Source: Sporosarcina luteola
Lineage (GTDB): Bacteria; Bacillota; Bacilli; Bacillales_A; Planococcaceae
Direction of reading: 5' to 3'
Assembly: GCF_023715535.1 (NCBI RefSeq)
Contig: NZ_JAMBOI010000002.1
Coordinates: 62,001-126,000 of the forward strand
Length of the DNA stretch: 64,000 nucleotides
Shown: positions 40,878 through 50,709 of the stretch, in pieces
How the letters are laid out: every line of letters begins with the position of its first letter
Numbering within the stretch: position 1 is the first letter of the stretch
Notes under the pieces: model-generated
Database searches by the model: none
Told to the model about the DNA's origin: nothing
What the model saw: the letters and a program-made list of their open reading frames with translations, nothing else
Program-made: the position numbers and the translations under genes

Positions 40878-42017
40878 TTAGGGTGTTTCTATTAGCTGTA
40901 GCTTCTTCATTTCCTCCACATTAGCTCTTCCCGGATTTGAACCTGTTATGCTTCCTTTAATAATCGCTTCAATCTTATCGCCAATCTTGAAATCATCGGT
41001 GTTAACACCTTCCAAGCTGATAAAGTTAAAATAGTACGCGTCAAGGCTAGTATGTTTTATTTCATCTTTGAGCCATTCGTACTGCAAGATATTCAAATCT
41101 TCTCCGATTAACAACGTGTCATTATTCACTTGAAGTATATACCCTTGAATGACAGTTTCGGGATTTTCAGTTTGCTCCATTTCAGATTGCATAATAATAT
41201 ATTCAGCTATCTCGGTAAATTTTGTACCGTCCGAACCTTGATCACAGTTGGACCAATGATATTCACGATCACCTCCATTAATATATACTTTTAGATAATA
41301 GTTATTGGACTCTACTGACTTACATGTATTCTTTAAATCGAGTTCACCTAAATAATTTGCCATGACTAGCCGTTTAAAGATTTCTTGTTTCACTTGTGCG
41401 GATAGTTGAAAGTCACTAGTTGTCCTTTTTTCTTTAGAGTTAATGACTTTTGTAACTTCTTTAGTTTTCGTATTCACTTCATTTTCCAGTTTCTTTCCGA
41501 ATTTCAATTCCAACTCGAAAAGATCTTGTCTCCCCAAATTGTATTCTACAGCCATAATCTCTACCATACCGAAAAAGCCATCTGAGCATCCTGTGGCGAT
41601 ATAGCTAGTATTCGTGGGATTGACCTCCTCTATCAAATCGCTGCAAGTAACAGTCGTTATTTCACCACTGCCGAAGTTGTCACGTGTTGAATCATAAGTC
41701 ACATTTATAGTGTCTTCTTTATACTTCAAGTCTGTAACGATTGGATCTCCTTCAATTGTGTAATGGACAATTCGTAAATCAGATGAAATACCCTTCTGCA
41801 AATTAGCATAGAAGTTCTGCATTCTTTCCAATCCATCAATGCTTCCGTGGGTGTTGAGCACATCTACATTTTCTGCACCTTTCACAGACGGTTTTACGTA
41901 ATCATTACTTGATGTGTGGGCCCCTTCCTCTGGATTTTTTTCTTCTTCACTTGCATTGCAGGCGGTTAAGACGAAAAGAAATGTTAATAACAAAAATGAG
42001 CAGCACAATTTCTTCAT
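40878..42017 (-). CDS. lipoprotein with DUF4362 and DUF3221 domains
   Basis: 379 residues. Signal peptide with lipobox LTAC (Cys about 20). Residues about 50-170 form a DUF4362-like domain (LNTHGSIDGLERMQNFYANL, RIVHYTIEGDPIVTDL), and residues about 285-379 a DUF3221-like domain (VIQGYILQVNNDTLLIGED, FKIGDKIEA). Several Cys in the first half may form disulfides. These domains occur in YobA-type surface lipoproteins; roles unknown. Confidence 0.8.
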   Translation of the reverse strand: MKKLCCSFLLLTFLFVLTACNASEEEKNPEEGAHTSSNDYVKPSVKGAENVDVLNTHGSIDGLERMQNFYANLQKGISSDLRIVHYTIEGDPIVTDLKYKEDTINVTYDSTRDNFGSGEITTVTCSDLIEEVNPTNTSYIATGCSDGFFGMVEIMAVEYNLGRQDLFELELKFGKKLENEVNTKTKEVTKVINSKEKRTTSDFQLSAQVKQEIFKRLVMANYLGELDLKNTCKSVESNNYYLKVYINGGDREYHWSNCDQGSDGTKFTEIAEYIIMQSEMEQTENPETVIQGYILQVNNDTLLIGEDLNILQYEWLKDEIKHTSLDAYYFNFISLEGVNTDDFKIGDKIEAIIKGSITGSNPGRANVEEMKKLQLIETP

Positions 42018-42062
42018 TAACTTTTCACGTCCAATCTAATCATTTCTAGATCCCCGTTTAAC

Positions 42063-42656
42063 TTATGAAAAATCATCAATGATTTCTACTACCTCAATTT
42101 CCCCATTAATCAATAGCTCAGGCAGCTCGCTTTTCGAGTTCCCCTTCCAATACTCTTTCGCTTGGTCAATTTTTATAGCAAAAGGTACGCCATCTTCTTT
42201 TGGAAGAAGGGCAGCATCGCCAGCGAAACAACTTCCGTTCACTCGTAATTTCACAATCTGTAAAACTTTTCTATTATAGGAGTCAAACAATTCCTTCCAC
42301 TTCAATGCATCCTCATATGACTTTGCCGCGTATAAGCAAGATAATCTTGAAGGATAATCAGGATACTCTTCTAATCTCACCATTTCTGTTATCACTTCTC
42401 TAATAGCTCTGATCGTTTGCCCCATATACCTGCTAACTACTTCGGCTTCTTCCTTATTCAAATTCAAGCCATCGATTGTATAGTGGTCCTGTAGAATCCG
42501 TTGAGAGTCTTCTCCTTTAGAATTCAATTGTTCTTGCTCGAAAAAGAAGCGATACAATGTGTTTTGTTGATTGTCATCAAAGTTGATGATCTGTCCAAGT
42601 TCCATTTTCTTATTCGTGACGATATGGTATGCAAATATTTTATTATCTATCTTAAT
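42063..42656 (-). CDS. DUF2441 family protein, probable non-ATG start
   Basis: 180 residues if started at ATG 42605, but the frame stays open and conserved upstream: [10 protein letters not shown] precedes [15 protein letters not shown], matching the N-terminus expected of DUF2441 proteins. No ATG, GTG or TTG is found with a good ribosome site there; a GGGAGG stands at 42660-42665, followed by ATT at 42654-42656 and ATA at 42648-42650. The 42656 end assumes the ATT start (197 residues). Function unknown. Confidence 0.7.
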   Translation of the reverse strand: MKIDNKIFAYHIVTNKKMELGQIINFDDNQQNTLYRFFFEQEQLNSKGEDSQRILQDHYTIDGLNLNKEEAEVVSRYMGQTIRAIREVITEMVRLEEYPDYPSRLSCLYAAKSYEDALKWKELFDSYNRKVLQIVKLRVNGSCFAGDAALLPKEDGVPFAIKIDQAKEYWKGNSKSELPELLINGEIEVVEIIDDFS

Positions 42657-42695
42657 TCGCCTCCCACCCTACAGGGCAATTAAGCAATATAATGT

Positions 42696-43121
42696 TCATT
42701 TGTAAAATTCCATATGCGGTTTATCTTTTTTATAGTAGTTTAATCTGTCTTGTAAAGTACCAGTATGAAATTCAAACTTATGTCCATCAGGATCAGTAAA
42801 ATAAATCGACTTCTTATCCCTTTTATCTCTTGGACGACCACTTAAAATATTTACACCTAGTCTTTCTAGCTGGTTATATATATTTTCTAAATCTGACTCT
42901 TCTACTGAAAAAGCAACGTGAGTGTATGATTGACTAATTTCATTACGGGGAATGTCTTTTTCCAAATTAAGAGCTAACCAAATACTGTTCAAATCGAAAT
43001 AAGCAGTGGTTGTCCCTTTAACCAACAACTTAGCCTCAAAAACATCTTGGTAAAATTTTATCGACCGTTCCAAATCGGAAACTGAAAATAATAAATGATT
43101 TAATCCTTTTACAAACATCAT
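42696..43121 (-). CDS. fosB: bacillithiol transferase FosB (fosfomycin resistance)
   Basis: About 141 residues. It is a vicinal-oxygen-chelate fold protein: [16 protein letters not shown] opens it, with metal His in NHLLF, a second His in YTHVAFSV and Glu in FEFHTGTL. It also has IPRNEI-QSYTH and [11 protein letters not shown], diagnostic of FosB. With Mg or Mn it adds bacillithiol to fosfomycin. The start is the ATG at 43121, just after GGGGTG; the alternative GTG at 43127 is part of that site. It overlaps the hydrolase stop by a few bases. Confidence 0.93.
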   Translation of the reverse strand: MMFVKGLNHLLFSVSDLERSIKFYQDVFEAKLLVKGTTTAYFDLNSIWLALNLEKDIPRNEISQSYTHVAFSVEESDLENIYNQLERLGVNILSGRPRDKRDKKSIYFTDPDGHKFEFHTGTLQDRLNYYKKDKPHMEFYK

Positions 43122-43123
43122 TT

Positions 43124-43966
43124 TCACCCCGGAATCAATGTACCTCTAACAAACTCAGCAAATTCTTCCTCTTCCTCAAAAAACGGATAATGGTTGCTAT
43201 GTTGGAAAGAAGTGAATTTAGCGTTCGGAAGGCATTCCGCTATTTCAATACCGAATTTATACGGGCATTGGGCATCATATTTTCCTGCATATATATAAGC
43301 CGGCAAGTCAATTTGCCTCAAATCATTCCTGACATCATATGTCTTACAGTCCACTTTTCTGAAGTACGTCAATCGATTCCCGACCGTCTTGCCGCTATTC
43401 GGCTTCTGAAAAGCCGCCTCCATTTTCTCCTCTGAATGAAAAGACATCAAATTCCATTCACGGCCTAAAGTTCGTCTTTCCTCCAAAGACACATCTGGTG
43501 TATCCATTCGATTCATGATTTCAACAATGCGTTCAAAGTTGGGGTTTTCCTTACAATAAATACTGCCTGGATCCGCACTATATTCGATGCTTGCCGCAGC
43601 GCCGCCAGCGATGATCTTCGTTAAAGATTCTTCCCTCATCACAGCATACACAAGAGCTAACATACCTCCCGTCGAATGACCTGCGAATCCCCATTTCGGT
43701 AAATGTAACGCTTCCCGTATTGCTTCCAAATCCAGTACAGTTTCTTTCATGCTATATTGCTCATCTGATTGCGCACCTATCGAATTCCCTGCTCCCCGCA
43801 AATTGATCAAGTAGACATGATAGTGCCCCGTAAACGGATTCGCAAACGCATTTCCTCGTTCATCGTATTCGCTGTATAGATGAGTAACCGCTATCGGCTC
43901 TCCTTCTCCTTTTTCAAAGATTTCAAAAGTCCCTCGCGACGTCTCGATAAAACGTTGCACCCACAT
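43124..43966 (-). CDS. alpha/beta hydrolase
   Basis: 280 residues from ATG 43966, with GAGGGG upstream. The nucleophile elbow is GHSTGG (about residue 97), the acid likely in GKYDAQCP and the base in HSNHYPFFE, so the Ser-Asp-His triad is complete. The oxyanion region follows [10 protein letters not shown]. It resembles proline iminopeptidase or haloperoxidase-like hydrolases; substrate unknown. It is followed directly by fosB and is probably co-transcribed. Confidence 0.87.
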   Translation of the reverse strand: MWVQRFIETSRGTFEIFEKGEGEPIAVTHLYSEYDERGNAFANPFTGHYHVYLINLRGAGNSIGAQSDEQYSMKETVLDLEAIREALHLPKWGFAGHSTGGMLALVYAVMREESLTKIIAGGAAASIEYSADPGSIYCKENPNFERIVEIMNRMDTPDVSLEERRTLGREWNLMSFHSEEKMEAAFQKPNSGKTVGNRLTYFRKVDCKTYDVRNDLRQIDLPAYIYAGKYDAQCPYKFGIEIAECLPNAKFTSFQHSNHYPFFEEEEEFAEFVRGTLIPG

Positions 43967-44029
43967 ATCAAAGCCCCTCACATTACGGTATTTTCTAACT
44001 TTAGGTAATTATAACTCTATTGATTTTGA

Positions 44030-44071
44030 AAAGAAATAAAGAAAGGACTAAGCAGTTTGGTTGCTTAGCCC
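44030..44071 (-). terminator. terminator of the ThrRS gene
   Basis: GG-CTAAGCA/TGCTTAG-CC stem, then TTTCTTTATTTC on the minus strand. Confidence 0.78.
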
Positions 44072-44100
44072 TTGGTGGATACTGTCAGTGCACAGATTAG

Positions 44101-45291
44101 TCAGTTGAGCATATCGAACACTTCCTCTATCTTCAATTTTCCGATATCCCCTTCTTTCCGCTTCCGGACAGATACCATTTGTTTTTCAAATTCCTGATCA
44201 CCTACAATCATCATATAAGGAACCTTCTGCTTCTCCGACTCCCTAATTTTCAACCCCATCTTTTCAGCGCGATCATCCACTCTTACACGATATCCTTTTG
44301 CAGCAAGCGCCCTCTTCACTTCTTCGGCATAGGAAACATGTTTATCGGCAATCGGTATGATTCTAACTTGTTCCGGTGCGAGCCATAATGGGAACTCCCC
44401 CGCGTAATGCTCAACCAAGATTGCGAGGAATCTTTCGACTGAACCGAAAATAGCGCGATGAATGATGATCGGAAACTCCAGTTCATTCTGTTCATTAATA
44501 TAACGGCAATTGAACTTTTCCGGCATTTGGAAATCGAGTTGAACTGTGCCGCATTGCCAGCTCCGACCTAACGAATCTAATATATGAAAATCAATCTTCG
44601 GACCGTAGAACGCGCCATCACCTTCGTTTACCCGATAGTCCATTCCCCGCTGTTTCAGCACTGCTTCCAGAGATTGTTCCGCTTCGTTCCATAAATCGAT
44701 TGAACCCATATAATTCTCAGGCCTTGTTGATAATTCGACCTCGTAGCTGAAACCGAATTCCGAATAGATCTCATCGATTAAATTCAACACGCTGTCAATT
44801 TCCCGTTCAATTTGATCTTTTCGGACGAAAAGATGGGCATCGTCCTGTGTAAATGCACGAACACGTAAAAGTCCGTTTAATGACCCAGATAACTCGTGGC
44901 GATGGACCAATCCCAATTCTGCATAACGGATCGGCAGTTCCCGGTAACTTCTCCGTTTATGGTTGAAAATAAGCATGGCACCCGGACAATTCATTGGCTT
45001 CAAAGCATAATGCTGTTCATCCACATCGGAGAAATACATGTTTTCATGATAGTGATCCCAATGGCCGGATTGCTCCCAAAGTTCCTGCTTCATCATGATC
45101 GGAGTTTTGATCTCCTCATATCCCGCCTCCTGATGCTTTCGTTTCCAAAACTGCTCCAACTCATTTCGTACGATCATCCCTTTCGGCAAATAAAACGGCA
45201 TGCCTGGTGCTTCCTCCGACGACATAAACAATTCAAGCTCCTGGCCCAATTTACGATGATTCCTTTTTTCAATATCCATTTGTACTGACAT
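44101..45291 (-). CDS. threonyl-tRNA synthetase lacking TGS and editing domains
   Basis: 396 residues from MSVQMDIEKRNHRKLG, with AGGAGGAA upstream; a normal bacterial ThrS is about 640. It has the class II catalytic core (motif 2 HRHELSGSLNGLLRVRAF, motif 3 IIHRAIFGSVERF) with the zinc ligands Cys (MNCPG), His (DDAH) and His (IIHRA), and the anticodon domain (PEQVRIIPIADKHV to MMIVGDQE). The usual His after Pro-Gly in MNCPGH is Ala. The N-terminal TGS and the N2 editing domain are absent, so mis-acylated Ser-tRNA could not be cleared in cis. Two tandem T-boxes precede it. Likely a second, inducible ThrRS; a main thrS would lie elsewhere. Confidence 0.9.
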   Translation of the reverse strand: MSVQMDIEKRNHRKLGQELELFMSSEEAPGMPFYLPKGMIVRNELEQFWKRKHQEAGYEEIKTPIMMKQELWEQSGHWDHYHENMYFSDVDEQHYALKPMNCPGAMLIFNHKRRSYRELPIRYAELGLVHRHELSGSLNGLLRVRAFTQDDAHLFVRKDQIEREIDSVLNLIDEIYSEFGFSYEVELSTRPENYMGSIDLWNEAEQSLEAVLKQRGMDYRVNEGDGAFYGPKIDFHILDSLGRSWQCGTVQLDFQMPEKFNCRYINEQNELEFPIIIHRAIFGSVERFLAILVEHYAGEFPLWLAPEQVRIIPIADKHVSYAEEVKRALAAKGYRVRVDDRAEKMGLKIRESEKQKVPYMMIVGDQEFEKQMVSVRKRKEGDIGKLKIEEVFDMLN

Positions 45292-45312
45292 TGTAATTCC
45301 TCCTATTTGTAT

Positions 45313-45555
45313 AAAAATAAAATACCGCACTCCTCCCTCGTAAAGGGACGAATGCGGTCGTGGTGCCACCCAAATTTCGCCATATGTAAAAACATGGCGC
45401 TCAAATGATAACGGTCTCCCGATCATAGTTTCCTGCAAGATGCAGTCCCCAATGATAGCTTAAAGGTGGTAAATCAATTCATCCGCCACAGGACTTTCAG
45501 CCATGATCCTGTTCTCTGGTAAAGCTTCCGATATGATTCATGTCCTTCTCAGTGC
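45313..45555 (-). ncRNA. T-box riboswitch, Thr, gene-proximal copy
   Basis: The minus strand has the T-box core GGGTGGCACCACG (45359-45371), a stem I with AGAGAACAGG and GCTGAAAG, a specifier region TTTACCACC giving Thr codon ACC, and a terminator (CCGCATTCGTCCCT with AGGGAGGAGTGCGG, then TATTTTATTTTT at about 45313-45358). Uncharged tRNA-Thr would favour the antiterminator and expression of the ThrRS gene. Confidence 0.9.
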
Positions 45556-45564
45556 TGAATATGA

Positions 45565-45815
45565 AATTAAAAAAGACCGCATTCTTCCCCAATAAAGGGA
45601 CGAATGCGGTCGTGGTGCCACCCTGATTTCGCCATAGTTAAAAACAAGGCGCTCAATCGATAACGGTCTCCCGATCATAGTTTTCTACATACGCAGTCCT
45701 CTATGATAGCTCGAAGGTGGTTAATCATCTTTTCCGCTACAGGACTTCCAGCCATGGTCCTGTTCTCTGGCAATGCTTTCGAAATGATTCAAGTCCTTCT
45801 CAACGCTCGTTTATT
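45565..45815 (-). ncRNA. T-box riboswitch, Thr, distal copy
   Basis: A second full T-box upstream of the first: core AGGGTGGCACCACG (45611-45624), stem I with AGAGAACAGG and GCTGGAAG, specifier TTAACCACC (ACC), and terminator CCGCATTCGTCCCT/GGGGAAGAATGCGG followed by TCTTTTTT. It is highly similar to the proximal copy, so tandem duplication is likely. Both must be passed for full expression. Confidence 0.9.
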
Positions 45816-45872
45816 GATAATTAATTTTATTGTATTATATGCGAGCATTTTGTTTATGTCAATAGCTACTCG

Positions 45873-48101
45873 TTAATATCGCAGACCTCTTCCACTTTCA
45901 GCGATTGCATGGGCTAGACGAATCGTCGACACTGCCAACTCTGCATATGTCACTTCCCGATTAGGATTAAACTCATTTTTCTCCACTTTTAACAAGCCTA
46001 GTGAATTTGCTAACGCTACATAACCTGCATTCGCAGACTGTACCTTTTGCGCATCAGCAAAATCTAATTTAAAGATGCTGTTATTTTTTGCTGCCTGCTC
46101 CAGGCCTAACACACGAATCATCCAAACGGAAAGTTCTTCTCTTGTAATTGGCGAATCGAGATTGAAGTTATTTCCATCCGCTTTGATGATGCCCAATTCA
46201 ACCGCACGCTCAATTTGGTGATATAACGGATGTTTCGGATCGATATTATCAAACGTTTGGTTCATGTTTTCCTGTCCGAAGTAATAACCGCCACGATAAA
46301 AATAGGAGAGCGAATTCATAACCACTTTCAATGCCTCTCCTTTTGAAATGGCAGCATCGGGGTTAAAGCTCTTACCGTCTTTCACGTCCAATACTTTAGC
46401 GGCAATGAGGTAATTGAGCTCCTCTTCCGCCCATGGGTGAGAAACGGTCACTGAATCATTGCCGCTAAACAAGTTATTCCATTCGCCTGTACGCGCATTC
46501 ACATAACTAAACGGCTCGTCGTTAAATATAGGCAAATAGACGAGATCATAATGATTTTCCTTTCCACTTTTAGCATGCTTCATATACGTGAGCTTAAGGT
46601 TAAGCGCCTCTTCGAATAATGTTTTTGCCTCTTGCCCAGAAATTACATCATCGACCGATGGCCAGTTTTCCACCTCTTGATGATCGACATTCAGGCTGTT
46701 TAATGTACCGTCAGCCGCTATTGATACGTAGATCTGATCTCCATGGACGATAATCCCATTTACGACTCTTGGGAATGTGAAGTGATACGAGCCTACTCGT
46801 TCGTCAACATAAGGTTCTCCTATTGGCATTGCGTAGTTATGCAGATAGGATGGGGACCATTCCTTTAAATAGTTTACAGCTTTGCTGAGTGCCTCCTGTT
46901 GGGAGAGTCCATCCTTGTTGGTAGTGCCCTCTTCGAAGTCCGACAGTAGGTGATCCTTCATATTATGGTAGTTGACAATTTCGCCTGTCTTTTTATTAAT
47001 TTCTAAATTTGATCCACTTCCGCCATTTCTATATTGATACATATAATGGACTGAAATAACTGGCAAACCATTATAGTTCTCTATTTCTTGAACTGACTCG
47101 ATCGTTAATTTTATTTTATCGGAATCAATCGCAAGGAGGTGTTCGGCAAACTTTTTCGCTTCGTCTACTGAAATCCCATCCTGTTTTGCCGGGAGTGGAC
47201 TTGCTGCAATTTTTTCGATCTTCATCTTACTTGGCAAGTCTGCTGCGTAGCCGTTTGCAGTCATCCACTTCCCAGTTGCCGCTTCAATGCCTTGTATGTT
47301 TGCTGTTGGACGGTAGACGAGCTCTACAGTGCGGTCGTTCGTTTGGTAATCGTAGTTTATTTGATAATTCAAGTCTGCAGAAAGATTTTCTTTAACTTTC
47401 GTTAGCATTTCATCCATATCTTTTATTTGTGTGACGTCCTCATAGGTGGATGATGCAACTGATGGTGACATTTTGTGGAAACCAACGATTTCGCCATTTC
47501 CTAGAACAGACACGTCTATTCTTTGATCCGCAACGGAGACTTGGTTTACTGTCCGTGCGAAACTGAATGAATAACGAATCGGCTCTGTTAAGATTTGTTG
47601 CGGAGAATAATTGAAAGTGTTTGTTTCTAATTGATAGTCTTTTCCGTCAAGAATCTCTTTCATAAAACCTTCTGCTATTTTCTTTGCTTCTTCTTTGGAA
47701 ACTTTTGCAGGAAACAAAGCATCCTTCACCTCTGCAGGTTGATAGGAAAAATACTCGATTTCCGGTTTCTCACCCACAAAACCTACATTCCCGTATACCT
47801 GCTTCCCATTTACGGTCTTTGTGAAAGTTAAATCATGCCGCAGTTTTTCATCTTCCGGATAAATATATGCACTTCTCACATGAAAATCACTATTCGTTAA
47901 AAAGTTAAACTGCTTGGGGAACATATCCCGAAATTTCTTGATCAATTCTTCTTTCGTGACAACAGTGTCAGCAGCTGCAACTTCGATTCGTGTGTTTTCT
48001 GGTTGTCCATAAACTGTAGTTGAAGCGTTTGCAATTGATGAAAACATGCCGAACGACAAAACTGATGAGGTTAACATCATACCCATTTTTTTAAATTTCA
48101 C
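45873..48101 (-). CDS. secreted PepSY-like/YcdB-type protein with three SLH domains (copy 1)
   Basis: 742 residues from a GTG at 48101, after AGGGGGATT. Signal peptide ends near SSIANAS (about residue 26). Residues about 40-560 hold repeated YcdB/PepSY-like units (for example KVSKEEAKKIAEGFMKEI and ISVDEAKKFAEHLLAID). The C-terminus has three S-layer-homology units: HPWAEEELNYLIAAKVLDV, IDPKHPLYHQIERAVELGII and ANAGYVALANSLGLL, which bind secondary wall polymer. It is the same length as and strongly similar to the neighbour at 48352. Function on the cell surface is unknown. Confidence 0.87.
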   Translation of the reverse strand: MKFKKMGMMLTSSVLSFGMFSSIANASTTVYGQPENTRIEVAAADTVVTKEELIKKFRDMFPKQFNFLTNSDFHVRSAYIYPEDEKLRHDLTFTKTVNGKQVYGNVGFVGEKPEIEYFSYQPAEVKDALFPAKVSKEEAKKIAEGFMKEILDGKDYQLETNTFNYSPQQILTEPIRYSFSFARTVNQVSVADQRIDVSVLGNGEIVGFHKMSPSVASSTYEDVTQIKDMDEMLTKVKENLSADLNYQINYDYQTNDRTVELVYRPTANIQGIEAATGKWMTANGYAADLPSKMKIEKIAASPLPAKQDGISVDEAKKFAEHLLAIDSDKIKLTIESVQEIENYNGLPVISVHYMYQYRNGGSGSNLEINKKTGEIVNYHNMKDHLLSDFEEGTTNKDGLSQQEALSKAVNYLKEWSPSYLHNYAMPIGEPYVDERVGSYHFTFPRVVNGIIVHGDQIYVSIAADGTLNSLNVDHQEVENWPSVDDVISGQEAKTLFEEALNLKLTYMKHAKSGKENHYDLVYLPIFNDEPFSYVNARTGEWNNLFSGNDSVTVSHPWAEEELNYLIAAKVLDVKDGKSFNPDAAISKGEALKVVMNSLSYFYRGGYYFGQENMNQTFDNIDPKHPLYHQIERAVELGIIKADGNNFNLDSPITREELSVWMIRVLGLEQAAKNNSIFKLDFADAQKVQSANAGYVALANSLGLLKVEKNEFNPNREVTYAELAVSTIRLAHAIAESGRGLRY

Positions 48102-48282
48102 CAAAATAATCCCCCTATTTTCGTAATAGTACAACCTATTTGCCCTTCATCCCCCCATTTTCTATATTTCTACTTACTATGGTAATAATTAAATTACAAA
48201 ATATATAAAATATTTCATAATTATGTATATTATATATGTTTACAACTAGTACGTAAAGTAAAGTCAGTTAGATAGCAAGTCG

Positions 48283-48320
48283 AAAAAACCGCATTCGACC
48301 CTCGAAGGGAAGAATGCGGT
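48283..48320 (-). terminator. terminator of the second PepSY-SLH gene, T-box-like sequence
   Basis: ACCGCATTC and GAATGCGGT with an inner CCCTTCGAGGG, then TTTTTT on the minus strand. The arms match those of the two T-box terminators nearby. Confidence 0.8.
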
Positions 48321-48351
48321 CTACAGTTTTCTCAGCGGTCTTTAACGATTA

Positions 48352-50580
48352 TTAATAACGCAAACCTCTTCCATTTTCTGCAATTGCATGCGCTAGCCGA
48401 ATGGTTGATACTGCCAACTCTGCGTAGGACACTTCACGTTCAGGATTGAATCGGTTTTTCTCTTCTTTTAGTAAGCCCAATGAGTTTGCTATAGCTACAT
48501 AACCCGTATTTGCGGATTGCACTTTATCGGCATCCACAAAGCCAAGCTTAAAGATGCTGTCATCTTTTGCGGCCTGCTCAAGCCCTAATACTCGAATCAT
48601 CCAAGTGGAAAGTTCTTCTCTTGTGACTGGTGCATCGACAGCGAAATTCTTACCATCCGCTTTAATGATCCCCGCTTCAACGGCACGTTCAATTTCCTGA
48701 TATAATGGATGTTTAGGGTCAATATTGTCAAACGTCTGATTGAGTTCTTCCTGTCCGTAGTAATAACCGCCGTAATAAAAATAAGTGAGTGAGTTCATAA
48801 GCACCTTTAATGCTTCACCCTTTGATATGGCGGCATCCCCGTTAAAGCTCTTTGCATCTTTCACATCCAATACTTTAGCGTTAATGAGATAATTGAGCTC
48901 TTCTTCCGCCCAAGGATGTTTCACTGTGATTGAGTCTTTGCCATTCAACATGTTACTCCATTCTCCTGTATTGGCATTCACATAACTGAATGGATCCTCA
49001 TTGAATACAGGTAAATAGACGAGGTCGTAATGGCTTTCCTTTTCCTTCTTTGCATGTTTCATATACGTGAGCTTCAGGGTAAGCGCCTCTTCAAATAATG
49101 TTTTTGCCTCTTGTTCTGAAATGACATCGTCGCTTGACGGCCAGTTCTCCATCTCTTGATAATTGACATATAGACTGTTTAATGACCCGTCCGCCGCTAT
49201 TCCTACACTGATCTGATCTCCAACCACGACAATGCCGTTCATAATTCTTGGGAACGCAAAGGAATAAGTACCCAATCTTTCATCAAAATAAGGTTCATCT
49301 ATAGGCATTGCATACGTATGCAAATTGGAAGGAGCCCATTTCTTTAGAAACTTCACACCTTCACTGAGTGCTTCCTGTCGGGAAAGTGCATCCTCTGTTT
49401 TTGGCTCCTCCCCAATTTCCACTAGCAAATGGTCTTTCATATTATAGTAATGGACAATTTCTCCGGTGTTTTTATTGATTTCCAAGCTCGATCCTGATCC
49501 GCCGTTTGCATGCTGATACATATATTGGACATAAATGACGGGTACACCATTATAGTTCTCCATTTCGTGGATCGACTCTATCTTTAACTTTATTTTTTGG
49601 GAATCAATTGCAAGGAATTGTTCAGCAATTTTCTTTGCATCCTCTATAGTAATCCCATCTTGTTTTATCGGAAGAGGTTTCTCCGTAATTGGTTCAATTT
49701 TAGTTTTCGCCGGAAAATCTGATGCATATCCATTTGCGGTCAACCATTTCCCTGTTGCCGCTTCTACACCTTGCAATTTCGCCGTTGGTCGGTAGACGAG
49801 CTCTGCACTCCGTTCACCCGTCTGGTAATCATAGTTAATCTGGTAATTCAAATCTACGGAAAAATTATCTTTTACTTGCTTTACCATTGCATCCTTATCT
49901 TTTATTTGTGTAACATCATCAAAAGTGGATGATGTAGACTGTGGAAACATCTTGTAAAAATTAACGACTTCACCGTTCCCTAATACAGATATCTCCATTC
50001 TTTGATCAGCGATGGACACCTGATTTTCCGTGCGTGTGAATGAAAATGAGTAACGTACCGGCTCTGTTAAGATTTGCTGTGGGTAATAATTGAAGGTATC
50101 CGTTTCTAACTGATAGTCTTTTCCGTCAATCAAATTTTTCATGAAATCTTCTGCGATTTTCCTTGCTTGTTCTTTTGAAACTTTTGCCGGAAACAATGCA
50201 TCTTTTACGTTTGGAGGCTGATAGGAAAAGGATTCAATAGCGAGCTCCTCCCCGACAAAACCTATATTCCCGTGCACTCTCTTCCCATCAATCATTTTGG
50301 TGAAATAAAGATCATGACGCACCGTTTCGTCTTCAGGATAAATATGCGCACTGTTCAATTGAAAATCACTGTTCGTCAGGAAATCAAACCGATCGGGGAA
50401 CATCTTCTTAAATTTCTTGACCAATTCGTCTTTCGAGATAATCGTATTAGTGGCCGCGACTTGGATCCGTACCTTTTCTGGTTGTCCATTCATAGTGGTT
50501 GAAGCACCGGCAATCGATGAAAACATGCCAATAGACAAAACGGAAGAAGTTACAATCATACTAAGTTTTTTCAATCGCAC
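48352..50580 (-). CDS. secreted PepSY-like/YcdB-type protein with three SLH domains (copy 2)
   Basis: 742 residues from a GTG at 50580, after AGGAGGG. Same signal peptide type (TSSVLSIGMFSSIAGAS), same repeated YcdB/PepSY-like body and three C-terminal SLH units. It ends with the same NGRGLRY tail as copy 1 (ESGRGLRY there). The two are tandem duplicates, each with its own leader and likely terminator; divergence is spread over the whole length. Confidence 0.87.
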   Translation of the reverse strand: MRLKKLSMIVTSSVLSIGMFSSIAGASTTMNGQPEKVRIQVAATNTIISKDELVKKFKKMFPDRFDFLTNSDFQLNSAHIYPEDETVRHDLYFTKMIDGKRVHGNIGFVGEELAIESFSYQPPNVKDALFPAKVSKEQARKIAEDFMKNLIDGKDYQLETDTFNYYPQQILTEPVRYSFSFTRTENQVSIADQRMEISVLGNGEVVNFYKMFPQSTSSTFDDVTQIKDKDAMVKQVKDNFSVDLNYQINYDYQTGERSAELVYRPTAKLQGVEAATGKWLTANGYASDFPAKTKIEPITEKPLPIKQDGITIEDAKKIAEQFLAIDSQKIKLKIESIHEMENYNGVPVIYVQYMYQHANGGSGSSLEINKNTGEIVHYYNMKDHLLVEIGEEPKTEDALSRQEALSEGVKFLKKWAPSNLHTYAMPIDEPYFDERLGTYSFAFPRIMNGIVVVGDQISVGIAADGSLNSLYVNYQEMENWPSSDDVISEQEAKTLFEEALTLKLTYMKHAKKEKESHYDLVYLPVFNEDPFSYVNANTGEWSNMLNGKDSITVKHPWAEEELNYLINAKVLDVKDAKSFNGDAAISKGEALKVLMNSLTYFYYGGYYYGQEELNQTFDNIDPKHPLYQEIERAVEAGIIKADGKNFAVDAPVTREELSTWMIRVLGLEQAAKDDSIFKLGFVDADKVQSANTGYVAIANSLGLLKEEKNRFNPEREVSYAELAVSTIRLAHAIAENGRGLRY

Positions 50581-50664
50581 TAAAATAACCCTCCTAGGTT
50601 ACATCTCTTTTTGTGGTTGATAGCCATCTTTAGATTGTATGATTGTCCATTGAAGAAAAGAACA

Positions 50665-50699
50665 TAAAGAATAGGCGCCCGATTTAATCGGACGCCTTT
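50665..50699 (-). terminator. terminator of acnA
   Basis: AGGCGTCCGATT/AATCGGGCGCCT stem after the stop codon with a weak T-tail (ATTCTTT). Confidence 0.65.
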
Positions 50700-50709
50700 G
50701 TTGTGTCTA

